This document shows, in pieces, positions 34,681-42,066 of a DNA stretch of 47,152 bases. Source of the stretch: Pirellula sp. GTDB lineage: Bacteria; Planctomycetota; Planctomycetia; Pirellulales; Pirellulaceae. The notes under the pieces are model-generated. The model was not told where the DNA came from. It saw only the letters and a list, made by a program, of their open reading frames with translations, and searched no databases. Numbering within the stretch: the stretch's first letter is position 1; the number at the start of each line of letters is the position of its first letter. Where the stretch lies: the NCBI GenBank assembly GCA_021300155.1, contig JAJTID010000126.1, positions 1 through 47,152 of the forward strand, in the 5' to 3' direction. The translations under genes were made by a program, and so were the position numbers.

Positions 34681-36132
34681 TCAGTACTTTGGGAAAATAA
34701 CGTGGCTAGGAAAACGTTCCTCCAAGTTGGTTCCATCGTTGAGATATTCCTCGCGCGGCACGTCCACTTGATGCCAACTCGTGGGACGAACGCGGACGAC
34801 ACGTCCAGGGCGAATTCCCTCAATGATAAGGTCTGTTTCAAACCGAATTTGAATACCACTGCTGCCCAGAGGCACATCTCCGTCGTTCTTGGTGACTTCC
34901 AAGAGGGTCCCTTTAGAAGCCATGTGTGCGGGTCCGTAGGCCCCGTGAGTATGCTTTAAAGTGTTCTCGACCGCATTCATCATAGCTGGAACATCCCTTT
35001 GGAAATCCGCGTAGAGAGATGAGTCCATGCCGCCGAACAAAGTTGCGGTCACCGTCGCGTTGCCGAACTTACCGTACTCAACAGCATCAATCCATGCAGG
35101 CATCCAGCGACTGCGGATGAATGCCTTGTGCAATTCGGTTTGGCTTCGCGCGGCGCGTTGCATCGCCGTATCGTCGAGCCAAATGTCCGATATGTGAAAC
35201 CGAGTGAATACACCGCCAGGCGTAGGCTTCCATGTAATCCCAAGCATCGCCATTTGACCGCCGAGAGATTTCTTCCCGTCCGCTGGCCAAATTCCCTCGG
35301 CAATCAAATCTTCAATCGACAGCCGTTCGCGGCCTCGCCATATTCGAATTGCAGCATCAAAAGTTATCGATTCTTCTGTTGCCTTCCCTCTCGCCCCTTC
35401 CTTCGGTTCACGACTGGCGACGATCGTGCCTTCGTTCTTCTTGACGGAAATCTCCTTGAGCATCCATACTTTGCCCTCGCGCAGGCAGTAGCTTGGCTCG
35501 TCCTCCAGGAGTAGGACATGGTTTTCCGCAGGAAAGATCCCAGCGCCACGATTGTGGTTCGCATCCTTCGTTTTGTTCTCGACAGGCAAAACAGGAACCG
35601 CGGAGGTCTTCGGGTCGGGAGGGAGGAAAGCCAGGACGTGCATGACCGTACCCAACGGTATGTCGCGTAAATCCGCCGGTGCGTTGTGATAACGTACCAT
35701 GCCATAAGGGAGCATCGCGATGGGATGCGGATCATTGCGAAAGAACATCCCGGATCCTTGCACGCGGATACTGCCACGCCGATTGGCATGATCCACAAAC
35801 ACCAGCTCACCACGATACGCATGCGCCTTCTCTACCGGTGGAAACTTTCCCACTTCGGGATGAAAAGGCTCTGCTCGTGGTTCTTTGTCCTTCGTTCCCG
35901 GTTCTTCGCTGAAGGCGGCAAAAGGGACAAAAAACCAAGACCCAAGAACTACGAACCAAAAACAAATCGCAAAGATGCACAGAGCGGCGAGCCGACGAAG
36001 ACGCCAGGATTCAGTCGCGAAGCGACGCCAGCAAATAGCTCCGGGTGTAAGCCCGCAGAAAAAGATAGCAACACCGATCAAGCCGCGAAGCGGCGACAGC
36101 AAATAAAGTCTATCCATTTTGTTCGTCTTCAA
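34681..36132 (-). CDS. Hypothetical planctomycete protein with a repeat-derived N-terminus
   Basis: I do not recognise the family. The body (about residue 95 onwards; AYRGELVFVDHANRRGSIRVQG, MLPYGMVRYHNAPADLRDIPLG, RIWRGRERLSIEDLIAEGIWP) looks like a secreted or periplasmic all-beta protein. The N-terminus is odd: from the ATG at 36132 the frame first runs through the downstream end of the RAYT element (REP sequences at residues ~11-39), then through a 7-bp repeat array that encodes a hydrophobic stretch (CFWFVVLGSWFFVPFAAF, residues ~57-74). The original start appears lost or replaced. A non-ATG start near residue 45 would give a short signal peptide. No Met lies between residue 6 and about residue 128. 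Confidence 0.6.
   Translation of the reverse strand: MKTNKMDRLYLLSPLRGLIGVAIFFCGLTPGAICWRRFATESWRLRRLAALCIFAICFWFVVLGSWFFVPFAAFSEEPGTKDKEPRAEPFHPEVGKFPPVEKAHAYRGELVFVDHANRRGSIRVQGSGMFFRNDPHPIAMLPYGMVRYHNAPADLRDIPLGTVMHVLAFLPPDPKTSAVPVLPVENKTKDANHNRGAGIFPAENHVLLLEDEPSYCLREGKVWMLKEISVKKNEGTIVASREPKEGARGKATEESITFDAAIRIWRGRERLSIEDLIAEGIWPADGKKSLGGQMAMLGITWKPTPGGVFTRFHISDIWLDDTAMQRAARSQTELHKAFIRSRWMPAWIDAVEYGKFGNATVTATLFGGMDSSLYADFQRDVPAMMNAVENTLKHTHGAYGPAHMASKGTLLEVTKNDGDVPLGSSGIQIRFETDLIIEGIRPGRVVRVRPTSWHQVDVPREEYLNDGTNLEERFPSHVIFPKY
35880..35963. repeat. Heptamer arrays, convergent pair
   Basis: On the plus strand four 7-bp units (GTTCTTT, GTCCTTC, GTTCCCG, GTTCTTC) run from 35880 to 35907. 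Six units in opposite orientation, ending in C on the plus strand, run from 35922 to 35963 (for example CAAGAAC, TACGAAC, CAAAAAC). The two could pair into an imperfect hairpin. They lie within the N-terminal coding part of the hypothetical gene. Confidence 0.7.
36014..36040 (+). repeat. REP copy 1
   Basis: GTCGCGAAGCGAC (a 5-bp hairpin with GAA loop) followed by GCCAGCAAATAGCT. It is identical to the reverse complement of 36603-36629. Next to it GGG(N6)CCC gives a second small hairpin at 36043-36054. Confidence 0.85.
36082..36105 (+). repeat. REP copy 2 (diverged)
   Basis: GCCGCGAAGCGGC followed by GACAGCAAATA. It keeps the hairpin and the CAGCAAATA tail of copy 1, but both stem arms have changed in a compensating way (GTCGC/GCGAC to GCCGC/GCGGC), so the hairpin is preserved. 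Confidence 0.75.
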
Positions 36133-36571
36133 AAAGATGCTCTAGTCGAAATTCAATGCCGTGGCGTTCCAAGAAGTCAATGTACTCTTCCTGGAATGTT
36201 TTTGTTTTGTGATGTGCTTCTTGATTCCGGATGTACCTGCAAATGGTTTCGACTCTATCGAAGCTGACCGTAAATGCGCCATAGCCATTTTGCCATTCAA
36301 ACGCATCAAGAACTCCTTCTTCTGTTATCCATTTTGATGCATTGGCCTTTTCATCGCGTACCACATCCGAAACTGCCAATGCAGGAGACAAACCTGCAAG
36401 TATGTGGACATGATCTTCGACACGGCCTATCTCAATCAGGTGCCCTTTCTTACCGCGAAGCGTCCCGCCGATGTACTCGTAGAGCTGCTCTTGTACATGA
36501 TTCTTGATCGAGCGTGTCCGGTATTTCGTAGCGAAAACGATGTGGTAGGTTAAACGTGTGAAACTGCCCAT
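36110..36571 (-). CDS. REP-associated tyrosine transposase (RAYT, IS200-like TnpA)
   Basis: The 153-residue protein has the HUH single-strand nuclease fold of IS200/IS605 TnpA: TYHIVFATKYR at the start, the HUH pair in EDHVHILAGLSP, the GYGAFTVS block and the catalytic region ICRYIRNQEAHHK with Tyr and Gln in Y-x3-Q spacing. These proteins cut and join single-stranded DNA at REP hairpins through a 5'-phosphotyrosine. The gene is complete with the active residues in place, so it may be functional. It is surrounded by REP sequences. Length is normal for the family. Confidence 0.9.
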   Translation of the reverse strand: MGSFTRLTYHIVFATKYRTRSIKNHVQEQLYEYIGGTLRGKKGHLIEIGRVEDHVHILAGLSPALAVSDVVRDEKANASKWITEEGVLDAFEWQNGYGAFTVSFDRVETICRYIRNQEAHHKTKTFQEEYIDFLERHGIEFRLEHLFEDEQNG

Positions 36572-36602
36572 GCGGCACCTCCATCTGCGGGCTGTCGCCC
36601 AC

Positions 36603-36629
36603 AGCTATTTGCTGGCGTCGCTTCGCGAC
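36603..36629 (-). repeat. REP copy 3 (inverted)
   Basis: The reverse complement is identical to copy 1 over 27 bp, including the GTCGCGAAGCGAC hairpin. It lies upstream of the transposase start, and CTGCGGGC...CCC (36585-36600) forms the inner hairpin. Confidence 0.85.
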
Positions 36630-36633
36630 TAAG

Positions 36634-36654
36634 TAAGAACTACGAACCACGAAC
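36634..36654 (-). repeat. Heptamer array beside the RAYT element
   Basis: Three 7-bp units read on the minus strand as GTTCGTG, GTTCGTA and GTTCTTA, starting 4 bp outside REP copy 3. Two further degenerate units may continue to 36668. Confidence 0.6.
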
Positions 36655-36672
36655 TAATCACAAACAACGTTT

Positions 36673-38046
36673 TCATAACTCAACCACCGTATTGCTATCG
36701 CCAAACTTGTCGATCTCGACGCCCATGCGTTGAGCCATCATGAGCAACAGGTTACTCATATGCGCATCAGCGTTCGCGGGTCGACTGCAGAGCTGGTAAT
36801 GCGCCGTCGTTAGCGCACCGTCCGCACCTAATGCGTAGCCTTGGAATCCTTTCGCCGTCTTATTGAAGTCGACATGGCTACCATGCTTGAGCCCGATGTC
36901 TGAGCCACCAGCGAGTACCAACGGCAGATTGGCATTTCCATGACTGTGACCATAGGACATGCCGCTACCGAAAAGGGCCATCGTTGAACCGATCAATGGC
37001 TGTCCGTTTAGATCTTTCGTCTCCGCGAGACGAGTCAGGAAGTAACTGAATTGCTCAATGGCAAAGGTGTCGTAGTTCGTCAACTTCTCCATGTAACCTG
37101 CATCGCCCCCGTGGTGACTTAGCTGATGACGCGATTCGGTAATACCGATCTCTGGAATAGAGAAGGCGTCCCCCTCGCCCCCCAAGCTGAATGTCGCCAC
37201 ACGAGTAACATCTGTTTGGAAGGCGAGCACGATTAGGTCATAGACGGTCCGGAAGTAGTCACCGGCCATAACAGCAGCGATATCGCGATTGGTTCGCTTT
37301 CGATCGGCTTCGGAAACGACAGGTAAAGGCGAATCGAGCCAAGCATCCGCTCGTCGCGTGCGAATCTCTGCTTCGCGGACGGAGGTGAGGTATTGATCCA
37401 TGCGTCCTTTGTCTGCAGCTCCCATCGCCTGCTCGAGTCGGCGAACTTCAGCAAGATTGGCATCCAGCACGCTTCCCTTTCGTCGCAACGATCGTCGCTG
37501 CGCAGCCACGCCCCCTTTCGGTCCCTCAAACAGAGAAGCGAATATTTCGCTACAACGACGCATGGCAGGCAATCGAACTCCATCGGCGGTCCAACCCAGA
37601 GACTCTCCTGTCAAGGCGACCTCCATCGAAGGATAACGAGTATGCTTGGCAGTGATCTCAGCCATCTTTTGGTCCACCGAGATCGTATTCTTATCCGAAG
37701 GACCGAGCTTGCCACCCGTCAGCCAAACGGAAATGCAATTGTGATGATGGCTCAGTGCCCCGGGGTGATGCAATCCACTGATGGGCGTTATCACATCGCG
37801 GTGCTTCTCTAGTGGCTTTAGAGACCGAGAGAACTGGTACCCTTCGCCTGATGTGGTGAGCTGATAGTTGAGCGAATGGACACCGTTCGCTAGATAGATG
37901 AACGCGCTGCGTCGCGGCGCAACGGTTTGTTGTTCGACAGCACGAAGCGGTATCATGCACTCTAGAAACGGAAGCGAGATGGAAGTCCCCAGAGCGCGAA
38001 GCGCGTGACGTCGATCGATGAGCCAGGATTGGGAAAGATAGTTCAT
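36673..38046 (-). CDS. DUF1552 family secreted protein
   Basis: DUF1552 proteins are exported planctomycete proteins found beside DUF1592-group cytochromes. The N-terminal signal has a twin-arginine-like start ([20 protein letters not shown]). The mature part has family blocks such as [52 protein letters not shown] and [20 protein letters not shown], and ends [21 protein letters not shown]. The fold is distantly related to sulfatase/DUF1501 proteins and the function is unproven. The gene begins 10 bp after a heptamer array and is separated from its DUF1592 partner by the four-helix-bundle cassette. Length is 457 aa. Confidence 0.88.
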   Translation of the reverse strand: MNYLSQSWLIDRRHALRALGTSISLPFLECMIPLRAVEQQTVAPRRSAFIYLANGVHSLNYQLTTSGEGYQFSRSLKPLEKHRDVITPISGLHHPGALSHHHNCISVWLTGGKLGPSDKNTISVDQKMAEITAKHTRYPSMEVALTGESLGWTADGVRLPAMRRCSEIFASLFEGPKGGVAAQRRSLRRKGSVLDANLAEVRRLEQAMGAADKGRMDQYLTSVREAEIRTRRADAWLDSPLPVVSEADRKRTNRDIAAVMAGDYFRTVYDLIVLAFQTDVTRVATFSLGGEGDAFSIPEIGITESRHQLSHHGGDAGYMEKLTNYDTFAIEQFSYFLTRLAETKDLNGQPLIGSTMALFGSGMSYGHSHGNANLPLVLAGGSDIGLKHGSHVDFNKTAKGFQGYALGADGALTTAHYQLCSRPANADAHMSNLLLMMAQRMGVEIDKFGDSNTVVEL

Positions 38047-38056
38047 TTTTTTATTA

Positions 38057-38238
38057 GTTCTTAGTTCTTGGTTCTTAGTTCTTGGTTCTTGGTGTTTAGT
38101 GTTTAGTGTTTAGTGTTTAGTGTTTAGTGTTTAGTGTTTAGTGTTTAGTGTTTAGTGTTTAGTGTTTAGTGCTTAGTGCTTAGTGCTTAGTGCTTAGTGC
38201 TTAGTGCTTAGTGCTTAGTGCTTAGTGCTTAGTGCTTA
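38057..38238 (+). repeat. Array of 26 heptamers in three homogeneous blocks
   Basis: The 182-bp tract is made of 7-bp units without interruption: 5 GTTCTTR (38057-38091), then 11 GTGTTTA (38092-38168), then 10 GTGCTTA (38169-38238). Within each of the last two blocks all copies are identical and the switches are abrupt. On the minus strand the GTGYTTA units read TAAACAC/TAAGCAC, which place TAA in every frame once in 21 bp. The array ends the four-helix-bundle gene and borders the DUF1552 start. Confidence 0.95.
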
Positions 38239-38590
38239 AGAGATAGCGGATGAATCCACCGACTTTGGATCTTGTCTTCGCGGCTTGCTCGTAGATAGCA
38301 TCGAATTCATCTTCCGAAAGGTACGCTTGGTCTAAAGCAACGTAGAGCTGACTTTGAACCTCCGAGCAGGAACGTTGAGAATATCGCAGGAACTTGATGA
38401 ACTCGGCATTAGAACCGCCGTCAAATCCTTCGGCTATGTTGTGCATCGCAGATCCTGACGCCCGAGTAATCTGATCCCGGAGACCAAAGTCTTTCGCAAA
38501 CGCTCCTCGCATTGCCACTGAATAAACATTCTTCGTCAACTCCCTTGCCAATTGCCAGCCCTCGATTTCTTCAAAACGCCGAATGCTCAT
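38222..38590 (-). CDS. Four-helix-bundle protein (S23/IVP family)
   Basis: The 122-residue protein matches the four-helix-bundle family (23S rRNA-intervening-sequence protein, TIGR02436): FEEIEGWQLARELTKNVY, LRDQITRASGSAMHNIAEGF, SNAEFIKFLRYSQRSCSEVQ and AYLSEDEFDAIYEQA are the helices. Homologues include Avd of diversity-generating retroelements; the protein alone has no known enzymatic activity. The last residues (STKH) and the stop are encoded by the heptamer array. Upstream, four AAGGA motifs come from a second array, the nearest 9 nt before the ATG at 38590. It sits between the DUF1592 and DUF1552 genes. Confidence 0.88.
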   Translation of the reverse strand: MSIRRFEEIEGWQLARELTKNVYSVAMRGAFAKDFGLRDQITRASGSAMHNIAEGFDGGSNAEFIKFLRYSQRSCSEVQSQLYVALDQAYLSEDEFDAIYEQAAKTRSKVGGFIRYLLSTKH

Positions 38591-38597
38591 TTACCAA

Positions 38598-38692
38598 ATT
38601 CCTTGTTCCTTGTTCCTTGTTCCTTGTCCTTCGTGCTTGGTGCTTAGTTGGTAACGAAGAACCAAGAACAAGGAACCAAGAACCAAAAACTC
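38598..38692. repeat. Heptamer arrays as inverted pair with ribosome-binding motifs
   Basis: Seven plus-oriented units (GTTCCTT x3, GTCCTTC, GTGCTTG, GTGCTTA and an initial partial one) occupy 38598-38646. Units in opposite orientation (GTTCTTG, GTTCCTT, GTTCTTC read on the minus strand) occupy about 38655-38692. The arms 38606-38633 and 38655-38682 are inverted repeats agreeing at 23 of 28 positions, most differences giving G-U pairs, with a 21-nt loop. Confidence 0.8.
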
Positions 38693-38693
38693 C

Positions 38694-41156
38694 TTAACGT
38701 TTCTTCATCAACTCCGACATCGCCACAGCGCGTACGATATCCTTTACACCGTATGCTCTTTTCTTCGCTTCCGCTTGAATGGAATCTAGGTCTTCTTGGT
38801 CATCAACAGTCAACACGCGGCGAAGCGCGTAAGTGCAAAGATGCTCGATGAATGCCCTCGCGACCTTGTCCTGATCTTCCAGGAGCAATCGTTTGAAGTC
38901 GACCGAATCCTTGAAGGACTGGCCACTGGGCATCAAGCCTGAGGAATCGATCACTGGATCCTCACCTATTCCCTTGGCTACTTTTTCGTGCGTGCGCCAT
39001 TGTCCAATCGCATCATAGTTGTCCCAAGCGATTCCTAACGGATCGATCTTCGCGTGGCAAGCAGCACAATTCGCGTTGCTGCGGTGAGCCTCGATCTTCT
39101 TGCGAATCGTCGCTTTGGGACTGTCTGGAGGATTTGGTTCAATCGGATCCACATTGGCTGGCGGAGGTGGTGGGCGTTTGTTGAAGATCGTTTCACTAAG
39201 CCACACACCGCGGTGAACCGGGCGTTGTCGAGTGCCATCGGATGTGAGCCCTAATACTGCCCCCATCGTCAATAAACCACCGCGATGGTGATCCGGGGTC
39301 AAAGTCACACGTTGAAAGCCGTCACTCTTCGGTTCCGGTAATCCATAGAAGTCGCATAGCCGGGCATTCGCCATCGTCCAATCAGAATCGATAAAGCGGT
39401 CTATTGGCAGATTGTTATGAAACACTTCACGGAAGAACTCGACAACCTCTGTACGCATGCTTGTCTCCAGCCATGCGTCATAGTTCGGATAGAGTTTTCT
39501 ATCCGGAGGAAACATTCCCAGGCGATGCAATTGCAGCCATTGCCTAGCGAAGTCATCGACAAACCGGCTCGTCTTGCTGTCCATCAAGAGTCGATCGATC
39601 TCCTTCTCCAGCCCCTCACGGTTTGCACTGGCGAGATAGCCTTTCTCAGCAGCCTTATAGAGTGCTTCGTCGGGCATCGAACTCCACAGAAAATACGAAA
39701 GCCTCGTAGCCAATTCCCAATCGTTGAGAAATTCACGAGCAACTGGATTCCCTTCGACTATGTAGAGAAAGTGTCTCGCTGTCAGGACACCGTGTAGGGC
39801 AACTCGGAAAGCATCAGCCGTCTTCTCACCGGCTTGGCGTTCCGATTGGTAAGCTAACAGATAGTCCGCCAGTTCTTCTTTCTTCACATATCGCCGCCAA
39901 GCTCGTTCGGCAAAGCTTTGAAGATAATCGGCAACCAGCTCTGGAGTCGCGTCATCGGGCGGTAGAAGACCTGCGCGCAACGATTTCTCCTCGTCCGTCA
40001 CCAGCGGTCCTTCCCATTCGATCCAATCGAGTAGCACCGTGGAGAATAGTCCGTTCCCTTTATCGTCGAACATCTGCGGCGCGTTCGGGTTCAAGAGTTG
40101 GGTTTCACTACTATGCGTGAAAACATACGAGGAGCTATTGAGTGCGTTGCGAAAGGCAGCTCCACCTCTTCTGTCGACGATATCTGTTGCCACGACGCAG
40201 AAGTCCAACGATGTCGGCATCTCGAGAAACACCTCAAACTCGTACACTTGCGGTTCGTCTTCCGGAGCCGTGAGATCAAATTCGATAAGCCCCTCGACTG
40301 TTTCTTCGCTGGTCCTCTTGCCGATGCTCAAATGTGCTGGTTGACCGCCAAGCGGACGGATACCGCTGGCCTGGATGCGAACTTTGTAGAGACCGCTATG
40401 CTGCGGACCCGTCTTTCCGAACCAGTTGGGAGAAAGCGCGTTCTGCACACTCCCGGGGTAGAGTAGATATCGCAGCGGCCGCTTGATACCGAACCGATCC
40501 AGCGCTTCTTGCTGAGACTTTCCTCCTCGATATCGCAACTCAACAGCCGTCTTGCGCACTTTGCGGACTTCACCCGAGGCAGCATTCAATGCACGATCCA
40601 GAACCAGATCCGCCGCGCGGTAATAGCGATCCACATGCGATGGTGAAAGGGACAATTCTGAGCCAATGCGTTCAAACCCGTGCCACAGACTATCCTCGTT
40701 CAACTCCCCAGGCTTCGTCGGATCGTAACGCACACCGAGAAGATCATAGACTGTATTTTGATACTCCTTGCGACTAAGGCGATAATGCGTGACAGCCGGA
40801 CGCGAAGCCATCCTCGCCGCTCTCCCTTGTTTGATCAGTAGATCGAGATTGGTAACAAAGTTTGCAATCTCCTCCTGGGTTGGTTGCTTTTCCGTTTTCG
40901 GTGGCATCTCGCCAGAATTGATCTGCTCGATCACTTCTGCCCAGTGATGCGCATCTACGCCGATCTTAAAATCGCGGGAAAGTTGATCGACCCGCAACTC
41001 CCCTTTCTCCTTATCCGGCCCGTGACAGCTAACACAATACTTCACGAGAAAAGCCTCAAACGGCTCCTCCCCTTGTGCTGAATAGAAAGCACCAAGCAAG
41101 GCTACCATTGCTAAGACTGTGCGGGCGACTTCTTGCGAATAGGAATGGATTGGCAT
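38694..41156 (-). CDS. DUF1587/DUF1592/DUF1588/DUF1585 planctomycete cytochrome
   Basis: A signal peptide (about residues 1-30) leads to a c-type heme domain ([14 protein letters not shown] near residue 42). DUF1587 follows ([19 protein letters not shown]), then the central DUF1592 region ([20 protein letters not shown]), DUF1588 ([19 protein letters not shown]) with a second heme motif [13 protein letters not shown], and DUF1585 at the end ([17 protein letters not shown]). The order is the standard one. The DUF1552 gene downstream is the usual partner. Function is unproven; a role in oxidative attack on polysaccharides or in surface electron transfer has been proposed for such pairs. Length is 820 aa. 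Confidence 0.9.
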   Translation of the reverse strand: MPIHSYSQEVARTVLAMVALLGAFYSAQGEEPFEAFLVKYCVSCHGPDKEKGELRVDQLSRDFKIGVDAHHWAEVIEQINSGEMPPKTEKQPTQEEIANFVTNLDLLIKQGRAARMASRPAVTHYRLSRKEYQNTVYDLLGVRYDPTKPGELNEDSLWHGFERIGSELSLSPSHVDRYYRAADLVLDRALNAASGEVRKVRKTAVELRYRGGKSQQEALDRFGIKRPLRYLLYPGSVQNALSPNWFGKTGPQHSGLYKVRIQASGIRPLGGQPAHLSIGKRTSEETVEGLIEFDLTAPEDEPQVYEFEVFLEMPTSLDFCVVATDIVDRRGGAAFRNALNSSSYVFTHSSETQLLNPNAPQMFDDKGNGLFSTVLLDWIEWEGPLVTDEEKSLRAGLLPPDDATPELVADYLQSFAERAWRRYVKKEELADYLLAYQSERQAGEKTADAFRVALHGVLTARHFLYIVEGNPVAREFLNDWELATRLSYFLWSSMPDEALYKAAEKGYLASANREGLEKEIDRLLMDSKTSRFVDDFARQWLQLHRLGMFPPDRKLYPNYDAWLETSMRTEVVEFFREVFHNNLPIDRFIDSDWTMANARLCDFYGLPEPKSDGFQRVTLTPDHHRGGLLTMGAVLGLTSDGTRQRPVHRGVWLSETIFNKRPPPPPANVDPIEPNPPDSPKATIRKKIEAHRSNANCAACHAKIDPLGIAWDNYDAIGQWRTHEKVAKGIGEDPVIDSSGLMPSGQSFKDSVDFKRLLLEDQDKVARAFIEHLCTYALRRVLTVDDQEDLDSIQAEAKKRAYGVKDIVRAVAMSELMKKR

Positions 41157-41556
41157 GAGAGAACCACAAAGGCTGTAGAAACTTTAAGCTCTTGAAGAGG
41201 TGGAGGGACTCGGCAGTGAGCGAACGATAGGACATAAAAATGTCGTCACGTTGCTCCACGTCGTTATTTATATTGTACGCTAATCATAAACCACTTTCCT
41301 GGCATAAATTCGCAGAGAATTCTGCTCGTCGAAAGTCCAGAGAATTGGAGGAGAAACTCCGCAGGAATCTCAGCGGCTGGGTAAACACTGCGAATCAACT
41401 GAAACGACGTTTACTTCGCTGTCCTGAACAAACCTGACACTTGCGGATTCGATAGCAGTTTGCTTATGCTTACAAAACACTAGAAAAGCAGGGTTGTAAC
41501 TATCCAAGTTACTGTCGTAACGCTGAATCCACTCGTAGCTGACTGCAGATTTTTGT
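41157..41556. other. 400-bp divergent intergenic region
   Basis: No gene is seen between the divergent DUF1592 and TspO genes. It should hold both promoters, but I could not fix any -35/-10 pair. No repeat or terminator stands out. Confidence 0.4.
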
Positions 41557-42051
41557 ATGAACGCATTCCGTTCTCCTCATCTTCGAACCACTCTCGTCTG
41601 CTTGGCGTTGGCATTCGGAGCGCTGTTCCTCGCGCAGTTGCCGAACGATACACGAAGCGATTGGTTTCGGTCACTCGTGCGGCCCGAGGTTCTGCCACGC
41701 AATCTTGAGCGAAGGATTGGCTTCATTTGGACTACGATCTTCCTGCTTGCGGGTGTTGGTACCGCAGCATCGTTAGCGTCCTCACATTCGGCCAAATGGA
41801 AACAACTCCAAGTCGGCTTGATCCTCGGCGCACTCGCCCTCAACATGGGCTACACATTCATGTTTACGCAAATGAAGAACCTCTGGTTGTCGACTGGGAT
41901 TGCTGCGGGCCTCGCAATATTGTTGATGGTGTTGGTCGCGACGGTGGCTCGTCGTCAAATGTGGTTGAGCCTCGCGTGTCACTTGCCCCATTTGCTTTGG
42001 GTTTGTTTCGCAACGTATGTGACCGCACGCATGGCACAACTGAATGGATAA
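41557..42051 (+). CDS. tspO: TspO/MBR family membrane protein
   Basis: A 164-residue protein with five hydrophobic segments, the TspO pattern: residues ~9-28, ~55-75, ~84-105, ~112-132 and ~138-158. Family elements include RPEVLPRNLERRIGFIWTTIF, NMGYTFMFTQMKNLWLSTG and the C-terminal PHLLWVCFATYVTARMAQLN. TspO binds tetrapyrroles and other hydrophobic ligands in the membrane and takes part in stress signalling or porphyrin turnover. It converges with the peroxidase gene, 15 bp apart. The start MNAFRSPHL at 41557 has no evident Shine-Dalgarno, as usual here. Confidence 0.8.
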   Translation: MNAFRSPHLRTTLVCLALAFGALFLAQLPNDTRSDWFRSLVRPEVLPRNLERRIGFIWTTIFLLAGVGTAASLASSHSAKWKQLQVGLILGALALNMGYTFMFTQMKNLWLSTGIAAGLAILLMVLVATVARRQMWLSLACHLPHLLWVCFATYVTARMAQLNG

Positions 42052-42066
42052 TTTGAGCCAATCGAT

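Larger units (their letters stand above)
36014..36629 (-). mobile_element. REP/RAYT element (IS200-like, ~616 bp)
   Basis: A Y1 transposase gene is bracketed by 27-bp exact inverted copies of a palindrome-bearing sequence (36014-36040 and 36603-36629), each with an inner GGGC/GCCC hairpin element. A third, diverged REP lies just after the gene. The organisation is that of a RAYT with its REP/BIME sequences; unlike IS elements, such units usually do not move themselves. Heptamer arrays lie on both sides. No target duplication was recognised. Confidence 0.65.

Noticed and set aside
38057-38238. CRISPR-like array
   Set aside because: The units are 7 bp and contiguous, with no spacers and no cas genes nearby. 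It is a simple tandem repeat.
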